A stretch of DNA of 12,306 bases from Campylobacteraceae bacterium. GTDB taxonomy: Bacteria; Campylobacterota; Campylobacteria; Campylobacterales; Sulfurovaceae. This document shows, piece by piece, positions 1-5,833 of the stretch. The stretch covers positions 1 to 12,306 of the forward strand of contig JALSQJ010000105.1 in assembly GCA_026985495.1 (NCBI GenBank). The letters are read 5' to 3'. The stretch's first letter is position 1, and each line of letters opens with the position of its first letter. The notes beneath the pieces are model-generated. The model had not been told where the DNA came from and made no database searches. It saw only the letters and a list, made by a program, of their open reading frames with translations. The position numbers were made by a program, and so were the translations under genes.

Positions 1-66
1 TTCACCCCCTCCACCACAACCAATAAAAAATAGGAGTAGTATAAATGTAATTAATAAGTTCTTCAT
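1..66 (-). CDS. N-terminus of a lipoprotein (cut by the window edge)
   Basis: Only the first 22 codons are present, reading from the ATG at 66 to the window edge. They encode MKNLLITFILLLFFIGC followed by four glycines and a Glu. This is a short basic start, a hydrophobic core and a lipobox ending in Cys17, i.e. a signal peptidase II lipoprotein signal. A run of glycines after the lipid-bearing Cys is a common flexible tether in lipoproteins. An AAGGA-type ribosome binding site lies about 11 nt upstream (around 76-82). The gene is downstream of and co-oriented with the metallopeptidase lipoprotein, with a 102-nt gap, and both have the F-I-G-C lipobox. The mature protein and its function cannot be seen. 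Confidence 0.7.
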   Translation of the reverse strand, partial: MKNLLITFILLLFFIGCGGGGE

Positions 67-168
67 TGCTTTTATTTTCCTTAATATCTATAGTTAAATA
101 TATTATACAATTTAATACTTATAATATTACATTTATATTGTAGAGAAATTGTTCTCTTGCTCTTTTTA

Positions 169-1830
169 TTACTCCTGTGGCATTCTTTTTGGTTTTCTTG
201 GTCGTGTAGGTTTAAGTGTCTGTTTAGACTGTTTCATATTTGTTGCATTTTTTTGAAGGTCAATAACAAAGCAACTGTTATTAAATGAAGCATCATAAAC
301 TTCTGCTACATAGTCACCTTTGTTTAAATTTATAGTTAGCTCATCACTGCTTACCCCCTCTAGTGGAGACATACCCATTGAGTCAAATGGGTACTCTGCT
401 TTATAGAGAACAATATCAGGGTCTCCATACTCTCCACCATATGGTTTTGCACTAATTGTGTAGATGTTTGGAGTATCTATATGTAGTTTTAAAAAGGTAC
501 GGTTTCCTAATTTGTTATATACACCAAAATTGTTTTGGTTACATTGAGTAACCCAGTGGTTAAGCTCTAATGTACGATAAACAGGAGTTTTATAAACTCC
601 TTGTGCTAAATTGGTTCTGTAGTTACCATAGTCATCATTAATAGTATTGATATTTTCAGAACTTACAACACGGTCAATAGCCGATTGTTGAGATGAATTT
701 TCATTTTTCAATGCATTAATAAAGGTAAAGATACTTGTAAATGCTTGTGCATTACGCTCTTTGTTTACCATAATATTATAGAGAGGTTTAAACCCAAGAG
801 ATATGTTATCACTTCCATCACTGTTACTATCATAAAGGTCATAGAGTATTCTCTGTATAGAAGCTTCAGAGAACCAACCAGGGTTTTCAGCTGGAGCATT
901 CTCTATGTTCATGAACCAACCAGAAGATTGTTGTGGTCCTGAGGTATCAAAATAGATTGGGTCGTCGGTAGCAATAGCAGACATAGCGTTTCCAAATCCC
1001 TCTCCAAATGCTACACGAATGTCAAGTGCATCTCCTGATGAGTGTGGTCCACCAATGCTGTCTGAACGTGAAAATTTATCTTCAAAAAAGTGTGACCATT
1101 CATGAATAATAATATGGTCATCATACTCATCGGTATCAGAGTCTGCATCACCCAATATCCAAAGATTATTGTTTCCATCGTAATTTGAAGTTACAATTTG
1201 TCCTAAACTTTTGTCTCCACCTGCAGCAACATTATTTGGTGACCAATTGACTAACAGATGAGGAAAGGTGACATTTGGATTGGCTTTAACTACTTTTTGC
1301 ATAATAGTGTTAATACTATCTAAAATAGCAAAAGGTGCAGCATCTCTTGAACCTGAATAGGATTGCCCATCCCACCCTGATGTAGCATTTAAATTCCTTT
1401 TACTTGAACCATCTCCACTATTGTGTAGCTCACCTTCAATGACATACATCGCTTTTAAGTTAGTATTGTCAACAACAGAGAGATCCCAAGTATCTTTTTT
1501 GAACATACGTGCATAGACTCTAATTTTAACATCTGTATCTTTAGGAACATAAACAACATACTCTCCATTGGCATCTGTAGTAGTTTCAGCTAATGTTTGA
1601 CCATTCTCATCTAGTGCTTTAACAACAACATATTTAGCTGTAGCTTTTTGTGTATTGGCGTAATCTAATTTTACAAGACCATAAGCATCTACTTTTGAGG
1701 GAACTCTGTCATAAGTGATAGTTCCTGAAATCTTTGAACCCTCTCCAACAGGTACTGGTTCTGGTGTACAACCTATGAACATTAGTCCCAATAGAGAGAC
1801 TAAAAATAGTGAATAAAACTTATGTAACAT
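169..1830 (-). CDS. Lipoprotein with zinc-metallopeptidase (HExxH) domain
   Basis: The 553-residue protein begins with a lipoprotein signal (lipobox F-I-G-C, Cys21), so it is probably membrane-anchored and exported. Residues about 34-110 look like a carboxypeptidase-regulatory or transthyretin-like beta-sandwich (a G-x-I-T-Y start, then TTTDANGEYVVYVP). The central part carries HEWSH (H243, E244, H247), the zinc-binding HExxH signature. A GEGFGN segment lies about 30 residues on, and its E277 is a plausible third zinc ligand, as in gluzincins. An acidic stretch (228-238) precedes the motif and could bind calcium. Residues about 425-527 resemble a pre-peptidase C-terminal (PPC-like) beta domain with two cysteines (C430, C520) that could pair. 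The last 18 residues form a Lys/Arg/Pro-rich tail. The ATG has AGGG 6 nt upstream. I cannot name a peptidase family; substrate and activity are unknown. A secreted surface protease is the best inference. Confidence 0.72.
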   Translation of the reverse strand: MLHKFYSLFLVSLLGLMFIGCTPEPVPVGEGSKISGTITYDRVPSKVDAYGLVKLDYANTQKATAKYVVVKALDENGQTLAETTTDANGEYVVYVPKDTDVKIRVYARMFKKDTWDLSVVDNTNLKAMYVIEGELHNSGDGSSKRNLNATSGWDGQSYSGSRDAAPFAILDSINTIMQKVVKANPNVTFPHLLVNWSPNNVAAGGDKSLGQIVTSNYDGNNNLWILGDADSDTDEYDDHIIIHEWSHFFEDKFSRSDSIGGPHSSGDALDIRVAFGEGFGNAMSAIATDDPIYFDTSGPQQSSGWFMNIENAPAENPGWFSEASIQRILYDLYDSNSDGSDNISLGFKPLYNIMVNKERNAQAFTSIFTFINALKNENSSQQSAIDRVVSSENINTINDDYGNYRTNLAQGVYKTPVYRTLELNHWVTQCNQNNFGVYNKLGNRTFLKLHIDTPNIYTISAKPYGGEYGDPDIVLYKAEYPFDSMGMSPLEGVSSDELTINLNKGDYVAEVYDASFNNSCFVIDLQKNATNMKQSKQTLKPTRPRKPKRMPQE

Positions 1831-2020
1831 ACTTAACCCTTTCTTGAATACATACTATAATTAAATATAGTGTAGCATATATAATTATAAAAATCTATAC
1901 TTATTTTTTATTTTTTTTTATTCTTAAATTTATATTAAATAAAAGTATTAAAATATATTTCAATAGTTTTTTTAGAAAGAGTAGGCTAAAATATTTTTGA
2001 AGAAAAAAGGTAGGAAATAG
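1831..2020. promoter_or_regulatory. Divergent promoter region, metallopeptidase / PAS gene
   Basis: This 190-nt A/T-rich spacer separates two divergent genes and must hold both promoters. Candidate -10 boxes seen by eye are TATAGT on the minus strand (1859-1854), about 24 nt before the metallopeptidase ATG, and TAAAAT on the plus strand (about 1987-1992), about 29 nt before the PAS gene ATG. A T-rich run near 1899-1922 could act as an upstream element or merely reflect composition. No -35 consensus is evident, which is common in Campylobacterota sigma-70 promoters. No operator palindrome stands out. Confidence 0.35.
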
Positions 2021-2584
2021 ATGATATATAGACCAATAGTGCTAGATAAAGAGGTAGTATTTTCAAAGAAAAAATTTATTGTGAGTAAAACAGATGTAGA
2101 TGGAATAATACTCTTTGTAAATAAAAATTTTTGTGAAGTATCAGGTTATACTCAAAGTGAATTGGTGGGAGAGCCACATAGTGTTTTAAGACACCCTGAT
2201 ATGCCAAAAGCTATCTTTTATATGTTATGGAAATCACTTCTATCTGGAATGGAAATATCTGCTGTAGTAAAAAATTTGGCAAAGAGTGGTGAATACTATT
2301 GGGTAATTGCAGACTTTTCAATAAAAAGAGATAAATATGGTAAGTTAGAGAGTTTTAGCTCTTTTCGTCGTATAGCTTCTAAAGAGGTTATAGAGGTTAT
2401 GCAAATTTTATATGCAGAGATGCTTCTAGTAGAGAGAAGAAAAGGGGTAGAGGGTTCTTTACGTTATTTAGAAAACTTTTTAGAAGAGAAAAATATGAGC
2501 TATGAAGAGTTTTTAGAAGATTTAGTAAAGCCAAAAGGTATTTTAGCTCTACTAATTAATAATTTTAAAAAGGTACTTAATTAA
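2021..2584 (+). CDS. Stand-alone Aer/CetB-like PAS sensor protein
   Basis: The 187-residue soluble protein has one PAS domain (about residues 18-118) of the Aer type. The diagnostic stretch is GEPHSVLRHPDMPKAIF (50-66) followed by W70, then KNLAKSGEYYW (84-94). In E. coli Aer this region (Arg-His-Pro-Asp and the Trp) helps bind FAD, so this protein probably senses redox or energy state through FAD. The roughly 65 residues after the PAS fold are helical and charged. There is no membrane segment, HAMP domain or methyl-accepting domain. In Campylobacter the similar short protein CetB works with a separate transducer, CetA, in energy taxis. No cetA partner is visible here, so it must signal to something encoded elsewhere. 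The ATG has AGGA 5 nt upstream. The 3' end overlaps the convergent NlpC/P60 gene by 8 nt. Confidence 0.85.
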   Translation: MIYRPIVLDKEVVFSKKKFIVSKTDVDGIILFVNKNFCEVSGYTQSELVGEPHSVLRHPDMPKAIFYMLWKSLLSGMEISAVVKNLAKSGEYYWVIADFSIKRDKYGKLESFSSFRRIASKEVIEVMQILYAEMLLVERRKGVEGSLRYLENFLEEKNMSYEEFLEDLVKPKGILALLINNFKKVLN

Positions 2585-2598
2585 TAAAAGTACTTTTT
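2567..2598. terminator. Two-way intrinsic terminator over convergent stop codons
   Basis: An inverted repeat pairs 2567-2578 (AAAAAGGTACTT) with 2588-2598 (AAGTACTTTTT), leaving one bulged G and a 9-nt A/T loop. The outer A-tract and T-tract make the structure work as a U-tailed hairpin in both directions. It covers the stop codons of both the PAS gene (2582-2584) and the NlpC/P60 gene (2579-2577). The core stem is only about six pairs and A/T-rich, so efficiency is uncertain. Confidence 0.5.
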
Positions 2599-3350
2599 GA
2601 TACCTGTGATAGAGCTATATTTTGCTGGTTTCCAATAACTCTTCGTGCAAAAAGAAATTTCTGTTTATAGAACTTTTTTTTGTCAAATGAGGAAATAATC
2701 ACTTTTTTACCTCCTGAACTCGCATGAATGAATTTATGGTCTCCTATATAAATACCAACATGATTGACTATTTTTTTGAACTCTTTTGTGGTATCAAAGA
2801 AGACTAAATCACCCTTTTTAAGTTCAGAAAATGTAATTTTTTGACCTATAGTAGCCTGATATCCAGAGTATCTAGGTAGGTTAATACCATTTTGTTTAAA
2901 TACATATCTTGTAAATCCAGAACAGTCAAAAGCAGAAGGACCATTGGCAGCCCAAATGTACTTGACACCTAAAAATTGTCTAGCTGTTTGCAATATCTCA
3001 TCTTCTTTTGAGATAGTTAGCCAATCCTCTTCTAAATTTGCTGTTTGGTATGTAATTTGAGGCTCTATAGTGGTATCAGTGGTTTTACTGGTGAGTAGTG
3101 GTTCATCTATTAAAGATAGGTTACTCTCTGTTTCTAAAGCATACTCTTCTGATAGAGGAGCAGTGGTATTACTTTCAATGGTAACGTCACCATTGAGTTT
3201 GTAGGTTTGACTCTTTTCTTCTAAATCGAGTACTATTTTCTTATCCGTTGACTTCACTGGGATAATCGTTGATATTTTCTCTTGCAGACATCCTGAAAAT
3301 AGGAATGGTGTAACCATTAATGCCAGAGAAACTCCGTTGATTTTTCTCAA
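2577..3350 (-). CDS. NlpC/P60 family peptidoglycan endopeptidase lipoprotein
   Basis: The 257-residue protein has a lipoprotein signal ending F-S-G-C (Cys21). A Thr/Ser/Glu-rich linker (about 22-112) without obvious fold follows, then a C-terminal NlpC/P60 domain (about 117-238). The catalytic residues are visible: Cys143 in FDCSGF, His197 in NHVGIYIG and His209 in FIHASS. The family cleaves peptide stems in peptidoglycan, typically the D-Glu to diaminopimelate bond, as in the Spr/MepS and NlpC group. The lipid anchor and long linker suggest it works from a membrane into the cell wall. The start is a TTG at 3350 with AGGA exactly 6 nt upstream. The next in-frame Met (residue 12) would destroy the signal peptide, so TTG is preferred. 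It is divergent from the small lipoprotein gene at 3524 and probably monocistronic. Confidence 0.88.
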   Translation of the reverse strand: MRKINGVSLALMVTPFLFSGCLQEKISTIIPVKSTDKKIVLDLEEKSQTYKLNGDVTIESNTTAPLSEEYALETESNLSLIDEPLLTSKTTDTTIEPQITYQTANLEEDWLTISKEDEILQTARQFLGVKYIWAANGPSAFDCSGFTRYVFKQNGINLPRYSGYQATIGQKITFSELKKGDLVFFDTTKEFKKIVNHVGIYIGDHKFIHASSGGKKVIISSFDKKKFYKQKFLFARRVIGNQQNIALSQVSKSTFIN

Positions 3351-3360
3351 AAAGTTTCCT
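3351..3360 (-). promoter_or_regulatory. Ribosome binding site deciding the TTG start of the NlpC/P60 gene
   Basis: On the minus strand AGGAAAC (3360-3354) precedes the TTG at 3350, with 6 nt between AGGA and the start codon. An ATG slightly upstream (within TATATGAAGG) is out of frame and hits a stop after five codons, so the TTG is the likely initiator. Confidence 0.6.
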
Positions 3361-3523
3361 TCATATAATAGAATTTTACAAAAATGTACATGATAATTGT
3401 GTAGTAATTGTGTTTTTACTAGTATATAATTAGTTTAATTTTTTAAGTTAAAAAGAGTGCTTTTCTACCTCTCTAATAGTTTAATAAATAGTATGATATT
3501 ATAAAAAAAATCAAGGAAAAAAT
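3361..3523. promoter_or_regulatory. Divergent promoter region, NlpC/P60 / small lipoprotein
   Basis: This A/T-rich spacer lies between two divergent genes. Candidate -10 boxes are TAAAAT on the minus strand (3378-3373), about 23 nt before the NlpC TTG, and TATGAT on the plus strand (3492-3497), about 27 nt before the ATG at 3524. Both give short leaders. No clear -35 box or operator repeat was found by eye. Confidence 0.35.
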
Positions 3524-3970
3524 ATGAATAGAGCAATTTTTTTAATTATATTACTACTTTTTACTGCATGTGATGAAAAACCAGAATCAACTACAGTAGA
3601 AAAAGAGCAAATCAGTAAGGTCGATAGATTAAATCTGAAAGAGAGAAGAGAAGAACAGATAGATTTATCTACACTTAATGGTGAAGATATTTTAAGTAAA
3701 ATGGGTTTTGATATTAATGGTGAAAAAGTTACTATTGATTTAAATAGAACAAATGAGTTTATGAAAAAGATGGAGATTGAGATGCATGGACGAGCTGATG
3801 AGATAGAGCATAAAATTGAAGATGCCGATATAAACTTTTCAAAAGGGTTTGGTATTGATATTAGTGATGAAAAGGTCAGCTTAGATTTAAATAAAACAAG
3901 AGATATGTTACAGCAGATAAATATTTTGATGAAAGATATACTTTTAGATGCAAACGGTACTATTCATTAA
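3524..3970 (+). CDS. Small charged lipoprotein with internal repeat, unknown function
   Basis: The 148-residue protein starts with a lipoprotein signal, MNRAIFLIILLLFTAC (Cys16). The mature protein begins C-D-E; Asp at +2 keeps lipoproteins in the inner membrane of enterobacteria, but whether that rule holds here is unknown. The rest is highly charged and cysteine-free. Two copies of a motif of about 28 residues are visible at 60-87 and 108-136. Both read as G-F-x-I, then (G/D)EKV(T/S)-x-DLN(R/K)T, followed by a helix with spaced Met/Ile/Leu. A charged helix (about 88-104) links them. I do not recognise the family. AAGGA lies 6 nt before the ATG. The reductase subunit gene starts 45 nt downstream on the same strand, so the two are probably co-transcribed. 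Confidence 0.7.
   Translation: MNRAIFLIILLLFTACDEKPESTTVEKEQISKVDRLNLKERREEQIDLSTLNGEDILSKMGFDINGEKVTIDLNRTNEFMKKMEIEMHGRADEIEHKIEDADINFSKGFGIDISDEKVSLDLNKTRDMLQQINILMKDILLDANGTIH
3701..3931 (+). repeat. Imperfect internal protein repeat, two copies
   Basis: Codons at 3701-3784 (residues 60-87) and 3845-3931 (residues 108-136) encode related segments sharing an EKV-x-x-DLN-x-T core and a following amphipathic helix. The similarity is at protein level; the DNA has diverged, which points to an old duplication. Confidence 0.5.
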
Positions 3971-3997
3971 TATTATTGTTGTAGTATTCATTAATAT
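3957..3997 (+). repeat. Short direct repeat, 24-nt period
   Basis: The 17-nt stretch at 3957-3973 recurs at 3981-3997 with one mismatch; the shared core is TATTCATTAATAT. The first copy spans the stop codon of the small lipoprotein gene and the second lies in the 45-nt spacer before the next gene. It looks like a small tandem duplication of the gene's 3' end. It is A/T-rich, so a regulatory role should not be assumed. Confidence 0.5.
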
Positions 3998-4015
3998 ACT
4001 ATATAAGGAAGATTG

Positions 4016-4354
4016 ATGAAAACAGTAGATATGAACTCAGAAGAGTTTAAAACAGAACTAGAGAAGACATGGAAATTTGTTGAGAAAGTAAGTAAAAGTC
4101 GTGGTTGGGTACAAAATCCTAATGATGATGTCAACGAAGGTGTTGCTATGGGTCTTGCACGTAACAAGCTCATCTATGGTAAACGTTACTGCCCATGTTT
4201 TATGGTAGAGGGTGAGACTAAAGAGGAGCAAAAAGCAGCCAACAATAGAATTTGTCCTTGTAAACCAGCTATTGAAAAAGAGATTCCAGAAGATGGATTG
4301 TGTCATTGTGGAATTTTTTGTACCCCTGAGTATGTAGAGGCTCAAAAAAAATAA
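4016..4354 (+). CDS. Ferredoxin:thioredoxin reductase catalytic subunit homologue
   Basis: The 112-residue protein has the cysteine pattern of the catalytic (beta) subunit of ferredoxin:thioredoxin reductase. It shows CPC (C59, C61), CPC (C80, C82) and CHC (C96, C98), plus an extra C102. In the plant and cyanobacterial enzyme, four of these cysteines hold a [4Fe-4S] cluster and two form the redox-active disulfide that reduces thioredoxin. The classical spacing is CPC-X16-CPC-X8-CHC. Here it is X18 and X13, so loops differ although the motif set is complete. The variable (alpha) subunit is not encoded nearby, as in other non-photosynthetic bacteria and archaea with stand-alone copies. The start is taken as the ATG at 4016 because AGGA is 6 nt before it; an in-frame TTG at 4013 is only 3 nt away. 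It is probably co-transcribed with the preceding lipoprotein gene and ends 8 nt from the convergent modC gene. Confidence 0.82.
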   Translation: MKTVDMNSEEFKTELEKTWKFVEKVSKSRGWVQNPNDDVNEGVAMGLARNKLIYGKRYCPCFMVEGETKEEQKAANNRICPCKPAIEKEIPEDGLCHCGIFCTPEYVEAQKK

Positions 4355-4393
4355 AATAATTTTTAAAGAGAGGTATTAATGGTAATCCTCTCT
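4344..4393 (-). terminator. Probable intrinsic terminator of the modB-modC transcript
   Basis: On the minus strand AGAGAGG-ATTA (4393-4383) pairs with TAAT-A-CCTCTCT (4378-4367, one bulged A), around a 4-nt loop. U-rich sequence broken by an A-run follows, down to about 4344. The 3' arm lies in the last codons of modC and the tail overlaps the stop codon of the convergent reductase gene. The position, at the end of the long minus-strand run, fits termination. Confidence 0.45.
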
Positions 4394-5151
4394 CCTAGTT
4401 TAGGAATTTTATCTGCATGATAGTTAAGTTCAAGTAGCTGTTCTCCCACCAATAAGAGAATAGATTCTCCATTAATCTGTAAAACCTCACCACTAATTTT
4501 GGATTTATTGGTTGAGAAAACCTCTTTTGGTGTTCCATTATTTACCACTTTTCCTAGCTCTAAAACTATAACCCTTGAAGCCATACGATAGATATCTGAA
4601 GTATCATGACTTACCATAAAAGTAGTTGTACCAAACTTCTTATGTAGGATTAAAATCTCATCTTGTAGATTTGTTCTCATGGTTGGGTTTAGGGCAGAGA
4701 GGGGTTCGTCCATAAGTAAAAGTTTTGGGCGTTTCATGAAAGCTCTACATAGGGCAACACGCTGTTTTTGACCTCCACTAAGTGTTTTGGGTAGTCTATT
4801 TTTTAGATTTGTAAGTTCTGTAGTGGCTAAAAGTTCTTTGGCTAAGGTTTTGTCTTTTGCTACATAGAGAAGATTTTGCTCTACACTCATATTCTCAAAT
4901 AGTCCATACTCTTGAAAGACAAAGCCAATCTCTCGTTTTTGAATAGAGAGATTATTCCAACTCTTACCATGAACTTCTATCTCTCCTTTACTACTCTCTA
5001 GCCCTGCTAAGATACGCAACAGTGTGCTTTTCCCTGCACCACTCTCTCCTGTAATGGCTAAAAACTCTCCCTCTTTAATCTCTAAATTGACCTCTAGGTT
5101 CATTGCTCCACTAGCACCATGAAGCTCCTTTTCAATATCTATCTTAATCAC
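4363..5151 (-). CDS. modC: Molybdate-type ABC transporter ATP-binding protein (ModC-like)
   Basis: The 262-residue protein is an ABC ATPase. It has Walker A GESGAGKST (35-43), Q-loop Q80, signature LSGGQ (124-128), Walker B LLLMDEP (144-150) and H-loop His182. It would power the permease encoded just upstream, and ModC is inferred from that pairing. After the nucleotide-binding domain only about 45 residues remain (218-262), resembling one Mop/TOBE-type beta module. It is therefore shorter than E. coli ModC, which is about 350 residues with a fuller regulatory domain. The D-loop reads SALN (152-155) rather than the usual SALD. The start is GTG at 5151, sharing one base with the modB stop (TAGTG); AAAGGGG lies 7 nt upstream. 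Translational coupling to modB is likely. The substrate could also be tungstate or another oxyanion. Confidence 0.83.
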   Translation of the reverse strand: MIKIDIEKELHGASGAMNLEVNLEIKEGEFLAITGESGAGKSTLLRILAGLESSKGEIEVHGKSWNNLSIQKREIGFVFQEYGLFENMSVEQNLLYVAKDKTLAKELLATTELTNLKNRLPKTLSGGQKQRVALCRAFMKRPKLLLMDEPLSALNPTMRTNLQDEILILHKKFGTTTFMVSHDTSDIYRMASRVIVLELGKVVNNGTPKEVFSTNKSKISGEVLQINGESILLLVGEQLLELNYHADKIPKLGERITINTSL

Positions 5152-5816
5152 TAGGAGACCCCTTTAAAATACTTCTGTTTGTGGTTAAAAATATAGACAC
5201 TAAGTAGCACCATAAAGCTAATTAAGAGCATAATAGCAGAGTAGATATGAGCAGAGAGATACTCCATAGAGTCATGCATCTCATAGATAGCAATAGAGGC
5301 TACTTTGGTCTCATTTGGAATACTCCCCCCAATCATTAGCACAACTCCAAACTCTCCAATAGTATGAGCAAAAGTTATAATAATCGCAGTAAGGATAGCT
5401 GGTTTAGTGTTGGGAATTACCACTTTAAAAAGGGTAATTAGTTGACTTTTCCCTGCAATATAGGAGGCCTCTATCATACTTCTATTTAAACTCTCAAAAC
5501 CACTCTGTAATGGTTGTGTCATAAAGGGTAAAGAGTAGATGCAACTAGCAATTACCAATCCAATAAAGCTAAAATTTAGAGCTGTTCCATCAAAAACGGT
5601 TAAAAGATAAAATCCTAAAACCGATGGTGGCAACACAATTGGTAGAGAGATAAAACTCTCTATAATTGGTTTGATTTTGGATCTACTTTGAGAGAGTCTC
5701 CATGCTACAGGAAGAGCAATAAAAAAGAGTATAAAGGTGGTAATTCCTGCTAGTTTAAATGATAATATAAAGGGGGTAAAATCTAAGTTTTTTAAAGTGA
5801 TTAATATATCGTCCAT
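5151..5816 (-). CDS. modB: Molybdate-type ABC transporter permease (ModB-like)
   Basis: The 221-residue protein is a typical binding-protein-dependent transport permease of the ModB group. About five membrane segments are seen (roughly 16-39, 55-75, 83-100, 138-163 and 190-210). The cytoplasmic EAA loop that docks onto the ATPase is at about 116-136 (EASYIAGKS...IPNTKPA). The stretch HTIGEFGVVLMIGGSIP (151-167) followed by ETKVASIAIY is highly characteristic of ModB. Two copies would form the channel with two ModC subunits in the inner membrane. AAGGGG lies 4 nt before the ATG. The stop overlaps the modC start, and the gene begins only 17 nt after the alpha-2-macroglobulin stop, so it is probably on the same transcript. 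No modA (periplasmic binding protein) gene is in the window. Confidence 0.88.
   Translation of the reverse strand: MDDILITLKNLDFTPFILSFKLAGITTFILFFIALPVAWRLSQSRSKIKPIIESFISLPIVLPPSVLGFYLLTVFDGTALNFSFIGLVIASCIYSLPFMTQPLQSGFESLNRSMIEASYIAGKSQLITLFKVVIPNTKPAILTAIIITFAHTIGEFGVVLMIGGSIPNETKVASIAIYEMHDSMEYLSAHIYSAIMLLISFMVLLSVYIFNHKQKYFKGVS
5152..5165 (-). promoter_or_regulatory. Ribosome binding site for the GTG start of modC, inside modB
   Basis: AAAGGGG (5165-5159 on the minus strand) lies in the last codons of modB, 7 nt before the GTG. The modB stop TAG and the GTG share a base, an arrangement typical of translational coupling. Confidence 0.6.
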
Positions 5817-5833
5817 AGTACCCCTTTATTTTT

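Noticed and set aside
142..157. Six-pair hairpin (AGAGAA / TTCTCT) after the metallopeptidase gene
   Set aside because: On the minus strand no U-tract follows it, so it is not a convincing terminator for that gene. The T-rich side faces the plus strand, where no gene ends.
745..942. Plus-strand open frame inside the metallopeptidase gene
   Set aside because: It is antisense to a well-supported coding region and its residues show no domain or motif.
4013..4015. TTG as start of the reductase subunit gene
   Set aside because: It is only 3 nt from the AGGA; the adjacent ATG at 4016 has better spacing and is the stronger start codon.
4058..4345. Minus-strand open frame opposite the reductase subunit
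   Set aside because: It lies fully inside a gene with a recognisable cysteine signature and has no family features of its own.
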